Origin: CAZSWR01 sp964610885
Lineage (GTDB): Bacteria; Bacteroidota; Ignavibacteria; Kapaibacteriales; UBA2268
Direction of reading: 5' to 3'
Assembly (NCBI GenBank): GCA_964610885.1
Contig: CAZSWR010000045.1
Coordinates: forward strand, 1-28,352
DNA: 28,352 bases
Shown here: positions 1 through 7,576 of the stretch, in pieces
Layout of the letters: the number at the start of each line of letters is the position of its first letter
How positions within the stretch are numbered: position 1 is the stretch's first letter
The notes under the pieces: generated by a model
What the model was told of the DNA's origin: nothing
Database searches by the model: none
What the model saw: only the letters and a program-made list of their open reading frames with translations
Made by a program: the position numbers and the translations under genes

Positions 1-481
1 CTTCGACGCCATAGATGCCGTCGCCCATCTCGACAATGTTTGCATAGACCTCGAGAATTCGCTTTTTGCCCCAAATCTTTTCGATCAGCACGGTGAAATA
101 CGCTTCGAGGGCCTTTCGGACGTAGTTGCGCCCCTGCCAGAGGAAAGCGTTCTTTGCCGTCTGCATCGAGACGGTGGAGGCACCTCGGAGCTTTTTGCCT
201 TTGTTTATTTCGTTGTATCGTTTGGCTGCCTCGATGGCTTTCCAATCGAAGCCGTCGTGTTTCATAAATTTAGCATCCTCGCCCGAAAGCAAGGCACGGA
301 AGAAGTTCGGCGATATCTCGTCGTAGGATTTCCATGATTTGTCGATGCCCACAGAGCGGCCGTCGAACCAGCCCTCCACCACGCGCATCGGCATGAGCGG
401 CGTGAACGGGAATGGTATATATTTAAAAATAACAACAGATACCACCGAAAGCACAAGGAAGCCCACGGCAGCAAAAAACAT
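1..481 (-). CDS. mtgA: Monofunctional peptidoglycan glycosyltransferase (5' part, runs off the window)
   Basis: Family GT51 glycosyltransferase that polymerises lipid II into glycan strands at the outer face of the inner membrane. The visible ~160 residues start with a membrane anchor (FFAAVGFLVLSVVSVVIF), followed by the GT51 catalytic block GEDAKFMKHDGFDW containing the catalytic Glu. Next come RGASTVSMQTAKNAFLW and KKRILEVYANIVEMGDGIYGVE-type sequence, which match MtgA rather than a bifunctional PBP1, though the missing C-terminus prevents final proof. I used the ATG at 481. A TTG at 511, preceded by GGTGG six bases upstream, would add KIIKKILKW-type basic residues before the anchor and is an equally good start. 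The frame is closed by a stop at 572-574. The gene lies downstream of recJ on the same strand but is separated from it by about 0.7 kb of repeat sequence, so it is probably transcribed separately. Confidence 0.88.
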   Translation of the reverse strand, partial: MFFAAVGFLVLSVVSVVIFKYIPFPFTPLMPMRVVEGWFDGRSVGIDKSWKSYDEISPNFFRALLSGEDAKFMKHDGFDWKAIEAAKRYNEINKGKKLRGASTVSMQTAKNAFLWQGRNYVRKALEAYFTVLIEKIWGKKRILEVYANIVEMGDGIYGVE

Positions 482-637
482 CCACTTCAAAATTTTCTTT
501 ATTATCTTCAATTTATTCCACCGGAAAATCGAAAAATCCAATTTCAAAAATAATAAATTGCAGGTAAATAATTACGTAAAATATATCAACATGCAAGAGA
601 AATACGTTCAATTAAAACTTGATTAGTTAGTTTTAAA

Positions 638-992
638 GGCTCTATGATGTTTTGTGTGGGTAACAAAGCACTTGAATGCCGAACCCTTCCGAAGGTTAAT
701 GCCACTGGATCTTGATCTATTCTCATAACGTTTTTTGAAACCTTCGGAAGGGTTAGAAAAATTCTATCTTTAACAGAATTCTCTGCCGTTGTGCAAGTGC
801 TACACAATAGGACCAAAGGAAAGCATGGACAGAAAAGGCAGTAGGGGTTCAAAATTTTGAACCCCTACAAATTTCACCCCCTTACAGCAACAAATTGAAC
901 CCTAATAAAAGAGAAATGCATCATCATCACATGCAAAATTGGGGTTCAAAATTTTGAACCCCTACTATACCCACACAAAACGTTATAGACCC
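638..992. mobile_element. MITE-like element, family A, complete copy
   Basis: A 355-bp non-coding element has 23-bp terminal inverted repeats (638-660 and 970-992) that match at 20 of 23 positions, with the core GTTTTGTGTGGG facing inward. The 8-base word GTTTTAAA sits immediately outside both ends (630-637 and 993-1000) and may be a target-site duplication; because the right flank is itself palindromic (GTTTTAAAAC), it could instead be an extension of the terminal repeat. Inside are a 16-bp inverted repeat (682-697 with 739-754, AACCCTTCCGAAGGTT), a GCACTTG/CAAGTGC pair (668-674 and 793-799), and the palindrome module at 841-965. No transposase or credible gene is present, so it would be non-autonomous. 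Confidence 0.75.
841..965. repeat. Paired palindrome module inside family A
   Basis: A perfect 28-bp palindrome at 841-868 (half-site GTAGGGGTTCAAAA) and a second copy at 941-965 flank a spacer. The spacer contains the conserved string AGAGAAATGCATCATCATC (911-929). The same arrangement recurs at 12542-12673. Each palindrome can form a long hairpin in DNA or RNA. Confidence 0.8.
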
Positions 993-1102
993 GTTTTAAA
1001 ACTCATATGAAGCAACATCAGTGTAAACTCAAAAGAATAATCTCGCAATGGAATCTCTATCCACTCCTGAAACCCATTGCTGCGCATAGGTCTTCTCGTC
1101 TA

Positions 1103-1144
1103 CTCCTTGCCAAGGAAGTGTACCCGAAAGGCAGGGAGGTTTTA
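1103..1144. repeat. Short dispersed repeat (CTTGCCAAGG type), copy 1
   Basis: The segment with CTTGCCAAGG, then GTACCCGAAAGGCAGGGAGG resembles 3220-3256 (CTTGGCAAGGAGGGGTGCCC and onward). Its left half is an inverted repeat. Such GC-rich intergenic repeats are common in Bacteroidota genomes, but the family cannot be named from two copies. Confidence 0.45.
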
Positions 1145-1232
1145 AATAAAATGTCTCGTCTCCACATAAATATATATAGCCGAGGAATAAAATTGGCGAA
1201 ACAGGTTTAATCGAATTTGTTGTGAGATGATT

Positions 1233-2954
1233 CTAAAGGTCCATTGGTAAGTCGTCGCTCGGAGCAATATCTTTGACGCGCAACTGAATGGTCGGATAGC
1301 CCGAGAAGCTGCTTTCCTCGATGTGGTAAACGATCGAGAATGGTTTCTTGCCGGTGCAGATATTGATCTTGTGGCCCAGATTGTATGCAATTGCGTCGAT
1401 AGCGAAATTGGATTGGAATGCGCGGAATTTCAGGTGGTTATTGCCAACGATGCGCACTCCGTTCGCCGAAGTAACATTGTACGAAATGAAAATTGGTTTA
1501 TAGTTTTCGAATCCGAAAGGCGCGAATTTCCGAAGTATATTCAGGAAATTGGGCGAAAGCTCTTTCAGTTCGAGAGGCGAATCGATGAGTATTTCGGGGA
1601 CGAGCATATCGTCCGATATGTGCTGGCGTGCGATTTCGTCGATTTCGTCGCGGAACTGCGCGATATTGCCCTCGTCCAGAGTCAGCCCGGCGGCGTGTTT
1701 GTGTCCGCCATATTCGATAAGCAAGCGCGACGATTTCCGCAGGGCAGCGTGTATGTCGAAATTAATGATGCTTCGGGCCGAACCTTTGGCCTTGCCGTCG
1801 ATCGTCGTGAGCAATACAGTGGGCAGATGGAAGCGGTCCACGAGCCGAGAGGCCACGATGCCGATAACTCCGGCGTGCCAATCGGGTTTGTGTATCACGA
1901 GCGAACGGCGGTGCCCCTCTTCGATCATTTTTTCGGCCATGGGAATGGCTTCCTCGAATGTTCGTTCGTCGAAGGCACGGCGGCGGCGGTTGTCTTGCTC
2001 AAGCTCTTGGGCAATGCGGAAAGAAGTCAGTTCGTCGCTCTGGGCCATCATTTCCACTGCTCGCGAAGCGTCCCCAAGGCGTCCGGCCGCATTGATAAGC
2101 GGGGCGAGGGCATAGACGATGCTCGAAGCGGAGATGGTGCCGAGCTTCAGATTGGTGCATTCGATCAGTCCGCGAATCCCCGGGCGGGGGTTGCTGTTCA
2201 GGTTGTCCAGTCCATAATAGGAAAGAATGCGGTTTTCGCCAACGAGCGGGACCATATCGGCAGCGGAGGCGATGGCAACGAAATCGAGGTATTCGTAGGC
2301 CTTTTCGGGGCAGCCGAGAGTGATCGCAAGGGCTTGGACCAATTTGAACGTAACGCCACAGGCCGATAGGTATTTGAACGGATAGTCGCAGTTACCTTTG
2401 ATGGGATCCAAAATGGCAAATACTTCCGGGATTGCTTCGCCAGGCTCGTGATGGTCGCAAATAATTGCTTCCATACCGATGCTACGTGCGTATTCGAGCG
2501 GCTCATATGAATTGATGCCGACATCGACAGTGATAAGCAGTTTGGAATTCTTTTTCTTGGCGGCGTTAATGCTGTTGATCGAGAGTCCGTATCCGTCTGT
2601 GAATCTGTCCGGTATGAAATAACCAACTTTGCCGCCGATTTCCCTAAGGAAAAGCAGAAGCATTGCTGTGCTGGCAGTCCCGTCCACGTCGTAATCGCCG
2701 TGAATCCAAATGGCTTCCCCATCCTTGACGGCCTTAAGTATTCTTTCGACCGCCCTGTCCATGCTGTTCATTAAAAAAGGGTCATGCAAATCCTTGAGCG
2801 ACGGCTCGAAGAAATTGTGAGCATCTTCCTGATTGTGTACACCCCTCGCCGCAAGTATGTTTGCCAAACTTACGGGTATTTTCAATGATTGCGCTAAGCT
2901 GTAGATGGTTTTTTCATCGGGCCTGTTTCTTAATTTCCACCGATAATTCAACAT
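1233..2954 (-). CDS. recJ: Single-stranded-DNA-specific exonuclease RecJ
   Basis: 5'-3' single-strand DNA exonuclease of recombinational and mismatch repair, DHH/DHHA1 superfamily, cytoplasmic. At 573 residues it has nearly the same length as E. coli RecJ. The metal-binding DHH motifs are intact: DYDVDG at 87-92, VDVGI at about 143-147, and DHH at 167-169. They are followed by INAAGRLGDA (287-296) and the DHHA1 motif GGHKHAAGL (416-424); the remaining ~150 residues form the C-terminal OB-like region. The ATG at 2954 is supported by a promoter whose -7 box ends 28 bases upstream, giving a short leader. No partner gene is adjacent. Confidence 0.96.
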   Translation of the reverse strand: MLNYRWKLRNRPDEKTIYSLAQSLKIPVSLANILAARGVHNQEDAHNFFEPSLKDLHDPFLMNSMDRAVERILKAVKDGEAIWIHGDYDVDGTASTAMLLLFLREIGGKVGYFIPDRFTDGYGLSINSINAAKKKNSKLLITVDVGINSYEPLEYARSIGMEAIICDHHEPGEAIPEVFAILDPIKGNCDYPFKYLSACGVTFKLVQALAITLGCPEKAYEYLDFVAIASAADMVPLVGENRILSYYGLDNLNSNPRPGIRGLIECTNLKLGTISASSIVYALAPLINAAGRLGDASRAVEMMAQSDELTSFRIAQELEQDNRRRRAFDERTFEEAIPMAEKMIEEGHRRSLVIHKPDWHAGVIGIVASRLVDRFHLPTVLLTTIDGKAKGSARSIINFDIHAALRKSSRLLIEYGGHKHAAGLTLDEGNIAQFRDEIDEIARQHISDDMLVPEILIDSPLELKELSPNFLNILRKFAPFGFENYKPIFISYNVTSANGVRIVGNNHLKFRAFQSNFAIDAIAYNLGHKINICTGKKPFSIVYHIEESSFSGYPTIQLRVKDIAPSDDLPMDL

Positions 2955-2981
2955 ACTTTCTCTTCAATTACCAAATTGAGA

Positions 2982-3011
2982 CAAAATTACGAAAATTTAA
3001 AGTCATATCAA
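2982..3011 (-). promoter_or_regulatory. Bacteroidota-type promoter of recJ
   Basis: On the minus strand, TTG (3011-3009), a spacer of exactly 19 bases and TAATTTTG (2989-2982) match the Bacteroidota primary sigma consensus TTG-N19-TAnnTTTG. Predicted transcription starts about 20 bases before the recJ ATG. Confidence 0.75.
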
Positions 3012-3092
3012 AATAAAAGTGTGTAATTTTTTTCACACTTTGCTAAATGTTGAAAAGTATATTTTGGACAATCGACGAGTGTGGGATACAAA

Positions 3093-3164
3093 GATTAGCT
3101 GATGTGATGATGTGGTGATTGTCTGAACTGTGATTCCGCTGATTAATGTGATTCGTGTGACTGA
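3093..3164. repeat. Dispersed repeat (GCTGATGTGATGATG type), copy 1
   Basis: This stretch shares GCTGATGTGATGAT and then TCTGAACT.TGATTC with 12414-12477, in the same orientation. No coding potential was seen. The rest of the 2955-3433 gap holds the recJ promoter, this repeat, the repeat at 3220-3256 and the promoter of the next gene. Confidence 0.6.
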
Positions 3165-3219
3165 AAACGGCAAGACTGGCAAATCCTATACAAATTATAA
3201 TCAACTACTTACATTCACC

Positions 3220-3256
3220 TGCTTGGCAAGGAGGGGTGCCCGTAGGGCGTGATGGT
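3220..3256. repeat. Short dispersed repeat (CTTGGCAAGG type), copy 2
   Basis: Similar to 1103-1144: CTTGGCAAGGAGGGGTGCCC, followed by GTAGGGCGTGATGG. It is intergenic and non-coding. Confidence 0.45.
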
Positions 3257-3368
3257 AATGCGCTCCGTTGGTACTGATCCGATCGCCTAAGGTTTGGAAT
3301 GTTAATAAATGGAATGATCTTTATCCGTTGATTTACCTGTAATTTGAATTGATATTAGCCGCACCTAA

Positions 3369-3376
3369 TAATTTTG
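3369..3376 (+). promoter_or_regulatory. Candidate -7 box for the fused E1 gene
   Basis: TAATTTTG matches TAnnTTTG. TTG triplets lie upstream at spacings of about 17 and 22, not the ideal 19. If real, transcription starts near 3383, which argues against a TTG start at 3374 and for one of the ATGs at 3434, 3440 or 3446. Confidence 0.5.
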
Positions 3377-3433
3377 CACTGTCATACGTCAATGTTGTTA
3401 GATATTGAAAACTATATATTTTTTAATCTATTA

Positions 3434-5614
3434 ATGAGAATGGCAATGGCGAAATTAAAAAAACCTTTGGAAGAATCTCCTCAATCAATCATCGGCCAAG
3501 CAATTGCAGACTCGAAGTGCGGCTCGAAATGCGCCGAAACCAGCGGCCCCGGTTGCTCGCATATTCCCGTCGGGCTGCCCGATGATGTGGCCCCGCACGT
3601 GGCGCTTGGGCTTGACAAAGAATTCCTTCTGCGTGCGCTACGGCTGATGCTGACGGCGCGGCGATCGGACGAAAAACATCTGATCTTGGTCAAGCAGGGC
3701 AAATCATTCTTCCACATTGGCGGGTCGGGCCACGAAGCAGTCCAGACTGCCATTGCTATGTCTTTGAAACAGAAACACGATTGGGGATGGACTTACTACC
3801 GAGACAGTGCATTCACCTATTCGATGGGATTTACGCCGCGCGAGTATTTCCTGCTGGCATTCGGCAAGCCGGAAGATCCAGCAACGGGCGGCCGCCAGAT
3901 GCCCGGGCACTATGGGCATCCCGATCTGAATCTGCCATCGCAGTCATCTTCGACCGGTACGCAATTCCTGAATGCTGTCGGCACGGCACTTGCGAACAAA
4001 AAAATGGGATCCGATGCCATCACGTACGTCGCCTCGGGCGAGGGCACCACGAGCCAGGGCGAGTTCTACGAAGCCGTTAACTGGGCTTCGCGCGAGCAGC
4101 TGCCGGTGCTTTTCTGCATTCAGGACAACGGCTACGCAATATCGGTGCCTCGCGAGAGCCAATCGATGGGCGGCGGAGTGGGCCACACATTCTGCTGCTA
4201 TGCGAACCTTCGTATGCAAACATTCGACGGAACGGACTTCTTCGAGTCCATTGCGGCCGCCCGGTCGTCCGTCGAGCACATCCGCACGGGCAAAGGCCCA
4301 GTGCTGCTTCACGCGATGGTCGAAAGGCTATTGCCGCATTCTTCGTCGGACGACCAACGCAAATACCGCGATCTGGAGCAATTGGAAAAAGCCAAGCAAG
4401 AGCGCGACTGCATTGTGAAACTGTCGAACTACCTGGTGGAGCATTCGATTGCCACTCGGGACGAAATTACCACGCTCGAACAAAGCGTGGCTCGGGAAAT
4501 TGACGAAGCAGCCGATTGGGCTTGGGGCCGCCCGGATCCGATTGCTGAGGAATCGACCGAGAAAATCTTTGCGCCCATCGAAACAAGGAAGCTCAATTAC
4601 GCCGATTCCGCTCCGGCTGAAGGCGAAAAGTGTGTCCTCGTCGATGCCATTAACCACGCGCTACACGAGGAAATGCTTCGCAACGAGAAAATGCTGATTT
4701 TCGGCGAAGACGTGGCCGATCCCAAGGGCGGAGTCTTCACCGCCACAAAAGGCCTGAGCAAGCGATTCGGCGAGGACCGAGTGTTCAACTCGCCGCTGGC
4801 GGAGGCCTCCATCATTGGCGTGGCGCTTGGGCTGGCAGTTCGTGGGTTCAAGCCGGTCGTCGAAATTCAATTCGGAGATTATATCTGGCCTGCGTTCATG
4901 CAGCTGAAGAATGAACTGGCCACGATGCGCTACCGCTCCAATGGCGGGTTCTCATCGCCTGTAGTGGTGCGCGTGGCAGTCGGCGGATACATACACGGCG
5001 GATTGTGCCATTCGCAGAACATCGAAGCATTCTTCGCGCACATTCCCGGGCTGCTCGTGGCGTACCCAAGCACTGCCGCCGACGCCAAAGGCCTGCTGAA
5101 AACTGCCTGCCGGTTGCAAGATCCGGTTATCTTCTGCGAACACAAAGGCATGTACCGGTTGCCGTATTCCACATCGCCCGAACCGGATGGCGAATACCTT
5201 ATCGAGTTCGGCAAAGGGAAAATCGCCAAACCAGGCTCAGACGCCACGATCATCACCTACGGAATGGGCGTCAAGGACAGCCTGAACGCCGTTAAAGAGA
5301 TTGAAAAGACATCCGGGAAGACAATCGAGATCATAGACCTGCGGACAATCGCGCCCTGGGACAAGGAAATGGTACTTGCGTCGGTACGGCGTACGGGCCG
5401 TGCGCTTGTTTTTCACGAGGATACGCTGACCGGCGGCTTCGGCGCGGAAATAGCGGCTACAATCAGCCAGGAAGCCTTCGAGAGCCTGGACGCGCCCGTG
5501 ATTCGGCTGGCCGCCAAGGATACGCATATCCCATATTCGCCTGTGTACGAAGAGGACGTGCTGCCCAACGAGAAGAAATGCCGCGACATGCTCGCTAAAC
5601 TTTTGCAGTATTAG
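3434..5614 (+). CDS. Fused alpha/beta E1 of branched-chain 2-oxoacid (2-oxoisovalerate) dehydrogenase
   Basis: Thiamine-diphosphate-dependent decarboxylase component of a 2-oxoacid dehydrogenase complex, probably acting on branched-chain oxoacids. E1-alpha (to about residue 385) and E1-beta (about 397-726) are joined in one 726-residue chain. The alpha half shows HIGGSGHEAVQ, YYRD, GRQMPGHYG and the thiamine motif GEGTTSQGEFYEAVNWA with Asn232; the usual GDG is GEG here, as I recall for other fused members. The beta half shows FGEDVADPKGGVF, FNSPLAEASIIG and GGYIHGGLCHSQ. Three ATGs (3434, 3440, 3446) are possible; the frame stays open to a TTG at 3374, but AT-rich codons and the promoter argue against it. 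Residues 29-43 are unusually cysteine-rich (C29, C33, C41, H43). E2 and E3 genes are not in the window. Pyruvate as substrate cannot be excluded. Confidence 0.9.
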   Translation: MRMAMAKLKKPLEESPQSIIGQAIADSKCGSKCAETSGPGCSHIPVGLPDDVAPHVALGLDKEFLLRALRLMLTARRSDEKHLILVKQGKSFFHIGGSGHEAVQTAIAMSLKQKHDWGWTYYRDSAFTYSMGFTPREYFLLAFGKPEDPATGGRQMPGHYGHPDLNLPSQSSSTGTQFLNAVGTALANKKMGSDAITYVASGEGTTSQGEFYEAVNWASREQLPVLFCIQDNGYAISVPRESQSMGGGVGHTFCCYANLRMQTFDGTDFFESIAAARSSVEHIRTGKGPVLLHAMVERLLPHSSSDDQRKYRDLEQLEKAKQERDCIVKLSNYLVEHSIATRDEITTLEQSVAREIDEAADWAWGRPDPIAEESTEKIFAPIETRKLNYADSAPAEGEKCVLVDAINHALHEEMLRNEKMLIFGEDVADPKGGVFTATKGLSKRFGEDRVFNSPLAEASIIGVALGLAVRGFKPVVEIQFGDYIWPAFMQLKNELATMRYRSNGGFSSPVVVRVAVGGYIHGGLCHSQNIEAFFAHIPGLLVAYPSTAADAKGLLKTACRLQDPVIFCEHKGMYRLPYSTSPEPDGEYLIEFGKGKIAKPGSDATIITYGMGVKDSLNAVKEIEKTSGKTIEIIDLRTIAPWDKEMVLASVRRTGRALVFHEDTLTGGFGAEIAATISQEAFESLDAPVIRLAAKDTHIPYSPVYEEDVLPNEKKCRDMLAKLLQY

Positions 5615-5833
5615 CAGCCTGTTGAAAAAGTTACTCTGTGCCAACCCACGGGTTAACCCGTGGGTTTAATGTATTCCTATCCCTGATATTATCAATGTTT
5701 TACGTGAATATTTTTCCTTACGTCACCTTTGGCAAAGTGGGTTGGTTTTTTCTGATATTTCAATGATTAACCGCGACGAATGCAATGGGTTGAAACCCTT
5801 TGTTGCTGATTTTTTTCTTTTTCAACACGCTCC
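5615..5833. repeat. Inverted-repeat element, family B, copy 1
   Basis: The ends read GCCTGTTGAAAAAG (5617-5630) and CTTTTTCAACACGC (5817-5830) as imperfect inverted repeats. Inside are a perfect 24-bp palindrome (5643-5666, core CACGGGTTAACCCGTG) and a second hairpin (5782-5807, GCAATGGGTTGAAACCC). It begins directly after the TAG of the E1 gene, so its hairpins may end that transcript. Related elements lie at 13017-13136 and 13139-13458. No coding potential was seen. From 5834 to 6080 only AT-rich sequence and a possible hpf -7 box were found. Confidence 0.7.
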
Positions 5834-5939
5834 AAGGGCACGTCATCCAGTGCCTCAACAATAATTATTATAAGCCCCATAGCATCAAATTAAAAAACTT
5901 GAAAAATATTCAAATCTCTCAAAACAAATTTGCATTCTT

Positions 5940-5947
5940 TACGTTTG
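5940..5947 (+). promoter_or_regulatory. Weak candidate -7 box for hpf
   Basis: TACGTTTG fits TAnnTTTG, but no TTG stands at the expected spacing. It would give a leader of about 125 bases before hpf. Confidence 0.3.
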
Positions 5948-6080
5948 CTTAACTAAGGTGGTTGCCATTATATACTATATGCCCACCATTTCTGTTCTTT
6001 CATATAAATGATTATTCCGACGGAAGCGATTCCGCGTCTGGAACAGCTATTAACACAACCTTTTCTACCCGAGGTACGTT

Positions 6081-6392
6081 ATGAAAACACAAGTAACATT
6101 CCGCCACATGAAGCCAGAGGCCGAGCTGAATACCGCCGCTCAGGAAGCTGCCCGCAAATTCGAGAAGTTCCACGACGGAGTATTGAGCACGAATGTTGAA
6201 TTTATTGACGACACGCACAAAATTGTTGAATTCACCGTTAGGTTGCAGGGAAAAACTATTGTAGCAAAGGAGCATACTGACGACTTCGTCAAAAGCCTGA
6301 ACGCATCGAGCGATTCGATCGTTCGCCAGATCCGTAAATACAAGACCAAGATTACCGATCACAAACCAACCATCGAAGAAGATTTCGAATAA
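6081..6392 (+). CDS. hpf: Short ribosome hibernation promoting factor (HPF/RaiA family)
   Basis: A 103-residue protein of the HPF/RaiA (YfiA) family, which binds the 30S decoding region and stabilises inactive ribosomes in starvation or stationary phase. It begins MKTQVTFRHMKPEAELNTAA and has the family's beta-alpha-beta-beta-beta-alpha layout, with FIDDTHKIVEFTVRLQGKT in the centre and a basic helix RQIRKYKTKI before an acidic tail. The length matches short HPF, without the ribosome-dimerising C-terminal domain of long HPF. A rho-independent terminator follows 30 bases after the stop, and hprK comes next. In Proteobacteria hpf and hprK/ptsN also sit near each other by rpoN; neither rpoN nor ptsN is seen here. 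Confidence 0.88.
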   Translation: MKTQVTFRHMKPEAELNTAAQEAARKFEKFHDGVLSTNVEFIDDTHKIVEFTVRLQGKTIVAKEHTDDFVKSLNASSDSIVRQIRKYKTKITDHKPTIEEDFE

Positions 6393-6421
6393 TACATCAC
6401 ATTGTTAAATATTTTTTTGTG

Positions 6422-6448
6422 GGAGCTTGAATAAAGCTCCTTTTTTTT
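6422..6448 (+). terminator. Rho-independent terminator after hpf
   Basis: Stem GGAGCTT / AAGCTCC with loop GAATA, followed by eight T. It separates hpf from hprK. Confidence 0.85.
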
Positions 6449-6495
6449 GTAATTTATGTTTCGAGTTTTGACAAATTGATAAAGGCATTGTTTTT

Positions 6496-7515
6496 ATGCT
6501 ATCTTTCGACAATCTGAAAATCCTACAGCAACAATTCGTTTGTGCCGAGCTTTTGCTCCAATCGCCCTTGAAGTTGGAAAAACTTACGGGAGAGGTAGGG
6601 TTCAAAAACCACATCACGAACAAAAACATCCACCGTCCGCAACTCGCGCTCGCCGGCTACGTCGAAATTTTCAGCTATAAATCTGTTCAGATTTTCGGCA
6701 ATACTGAGGTTGTCTATCTGAAAAGCCTTACAAAAGAAAAACGTATCGAAGCGTTCAGCACAATTGCGAAATTCCCCATCCCGTGCATCGTTATGACGAA
6801 CAACGGACGGTTGGAGCCGGAATTGCTGCAAATCGCCGAAGAGAGCGATATAGCAGTCTTTTCCACTCCGTTCGACACCACTAAGACCACGTATCTGCTT
6901 AGCGAATTCCTCGACGACCAATTCGCCCCGCAGGCAGTCGTCCATGGCTCGTTTGTGGACGTCTATGGCGTTGGCATTATGTTCGTGGGCCGCAGCGGTA
7001 TCGGCAAAAGCGAGGTCGTGCTGGACCTGATCGAGCGCGGGCACCGATTGGTGGCCGACGACGTCGTGATGATCACCAAGAAGCGCGAATCCGTCTTGAT
7101 CGGCACTTCGACGCAAATGGCAAAGCACTTCATGGAAATCCGTGGCCTCGGAATTATCGACGTCCGCCAGATGTTTGGCATCCGCTCGATCCGTTTCCAA
7201 AAAAGGCTCGAAATCATCGTCGAGCTTCAGGAATGGAACGCCGCCGAGGACTACACCCGCGTCGGATTGGACGAAGAACCGTCCAATATGATGGGAGTCG
7301 AAGTTTCGACCGTCAAGCTGCCTATCTTCCCGGGCAAAAACATTACGGTGATCGCCGAGGTTATCGCTATCAATTACCTGCTCCGCACCTATGGATACAA
7401 CGCAGCCAAGGTGTTCTCCGACAATCTCCAGAACGAGATTAAACGCCGCAGCGAACCCAAAGCTGCATTCCTCGACCAAAGGATTATCTCGTATTTTCAA
7501 TCGGACAGCGAATAG
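6496..7515 (+). CDS. hprK: HPr kinase/phosphorylase
   Basis: Bifunctional kinase/phosphorylase that modifies a serine in HPr or an HPr-like carrier, linking carbon or nitrogen status to regulation. The 339 residues have the HprK N-terminal domain (1-130), catalytic H150 in VVHGSFVDVYGVG, P-loop GRSGIGKS at 165-172, the RGHRLVADD motif at 181-189 and the phosphorylase signature EIRGLGIIDV at 214-223. All key residues are intact. HPr and EI are not in the window; in organisms without sugar PTS, HprK is thought to act with PTS-Ntr-like proteins. The ATG at 6496 lies 47 bases past the hpf terminator, so the gene probably has its own promoter; I could not place it. dsbD follows after 61 bases. Confidence 0.95.
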   Translation: MLSFDNLKILQQQFVCAELLLQSPLKLEKLTGEVGFKNHITNKNIHRPQLALAGYVEIFSYKSVQIFGNTEVVYLKSLTKEKRIEAFSTIAKFPIPCIVMTNNGRLEPELLQIAEESDIAVFSTPFDTTKTTYLLSEFLDDQFAPQAVVHGSFVDVYGVGIMFVGRSGIGKSEVVLDLIERGHRLVADDVVMITKKRESVLIGTSTQMAKHFMEIRGLGIIDVRQMFGIRSIRFQKRLEIIVELQEWNAAEDYTRVGLDEEPSNMMGVEVSTVKLPIFPGKNITVIAEVIAINYLLRTYGYNAAKVFSDNLQNEIKRRSEPKAAFLDQRIISYFQSDSE

Positions 7516-7576
7516 TACGGCTTGTGTTCGGCCGCAACTGAAATATATCAATTTTGTTCTTTTTTCGGAGTTTTTT

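Noticed and set aside
911..931. ATGCATCATCATCACAT, resembling a poly-histidine tag from a cloning vector
   Set aside because: The same string is found in both genomic repeat copies (911-931 and 12617-12634), so it is native repeat sequence and not contamination.
1323..2369. 348-residue open frame antisense to recJ
   Set aside because: Shadow of recJ codon usage; no motifs, no promoter.
3374..3433. Longer N-terminus of the fused E1 from a TTG
   Set aside because: The TTG is part of the TAATTTTG promoter box and the codons are AT-rich and hydrophobic without a cleavage site.
6008..6199. 63-residue open frame overlapping the start of hpf
   Set aside because: Most of it is an alternate frame of hpf; the short leader part has no recognised similarity, though a leader peptide cannot be fully excluded.
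6523..7551. 342-residue open frame antisense to hprK
   Set aside because: Covers hprK completely and has no recognisable domain.
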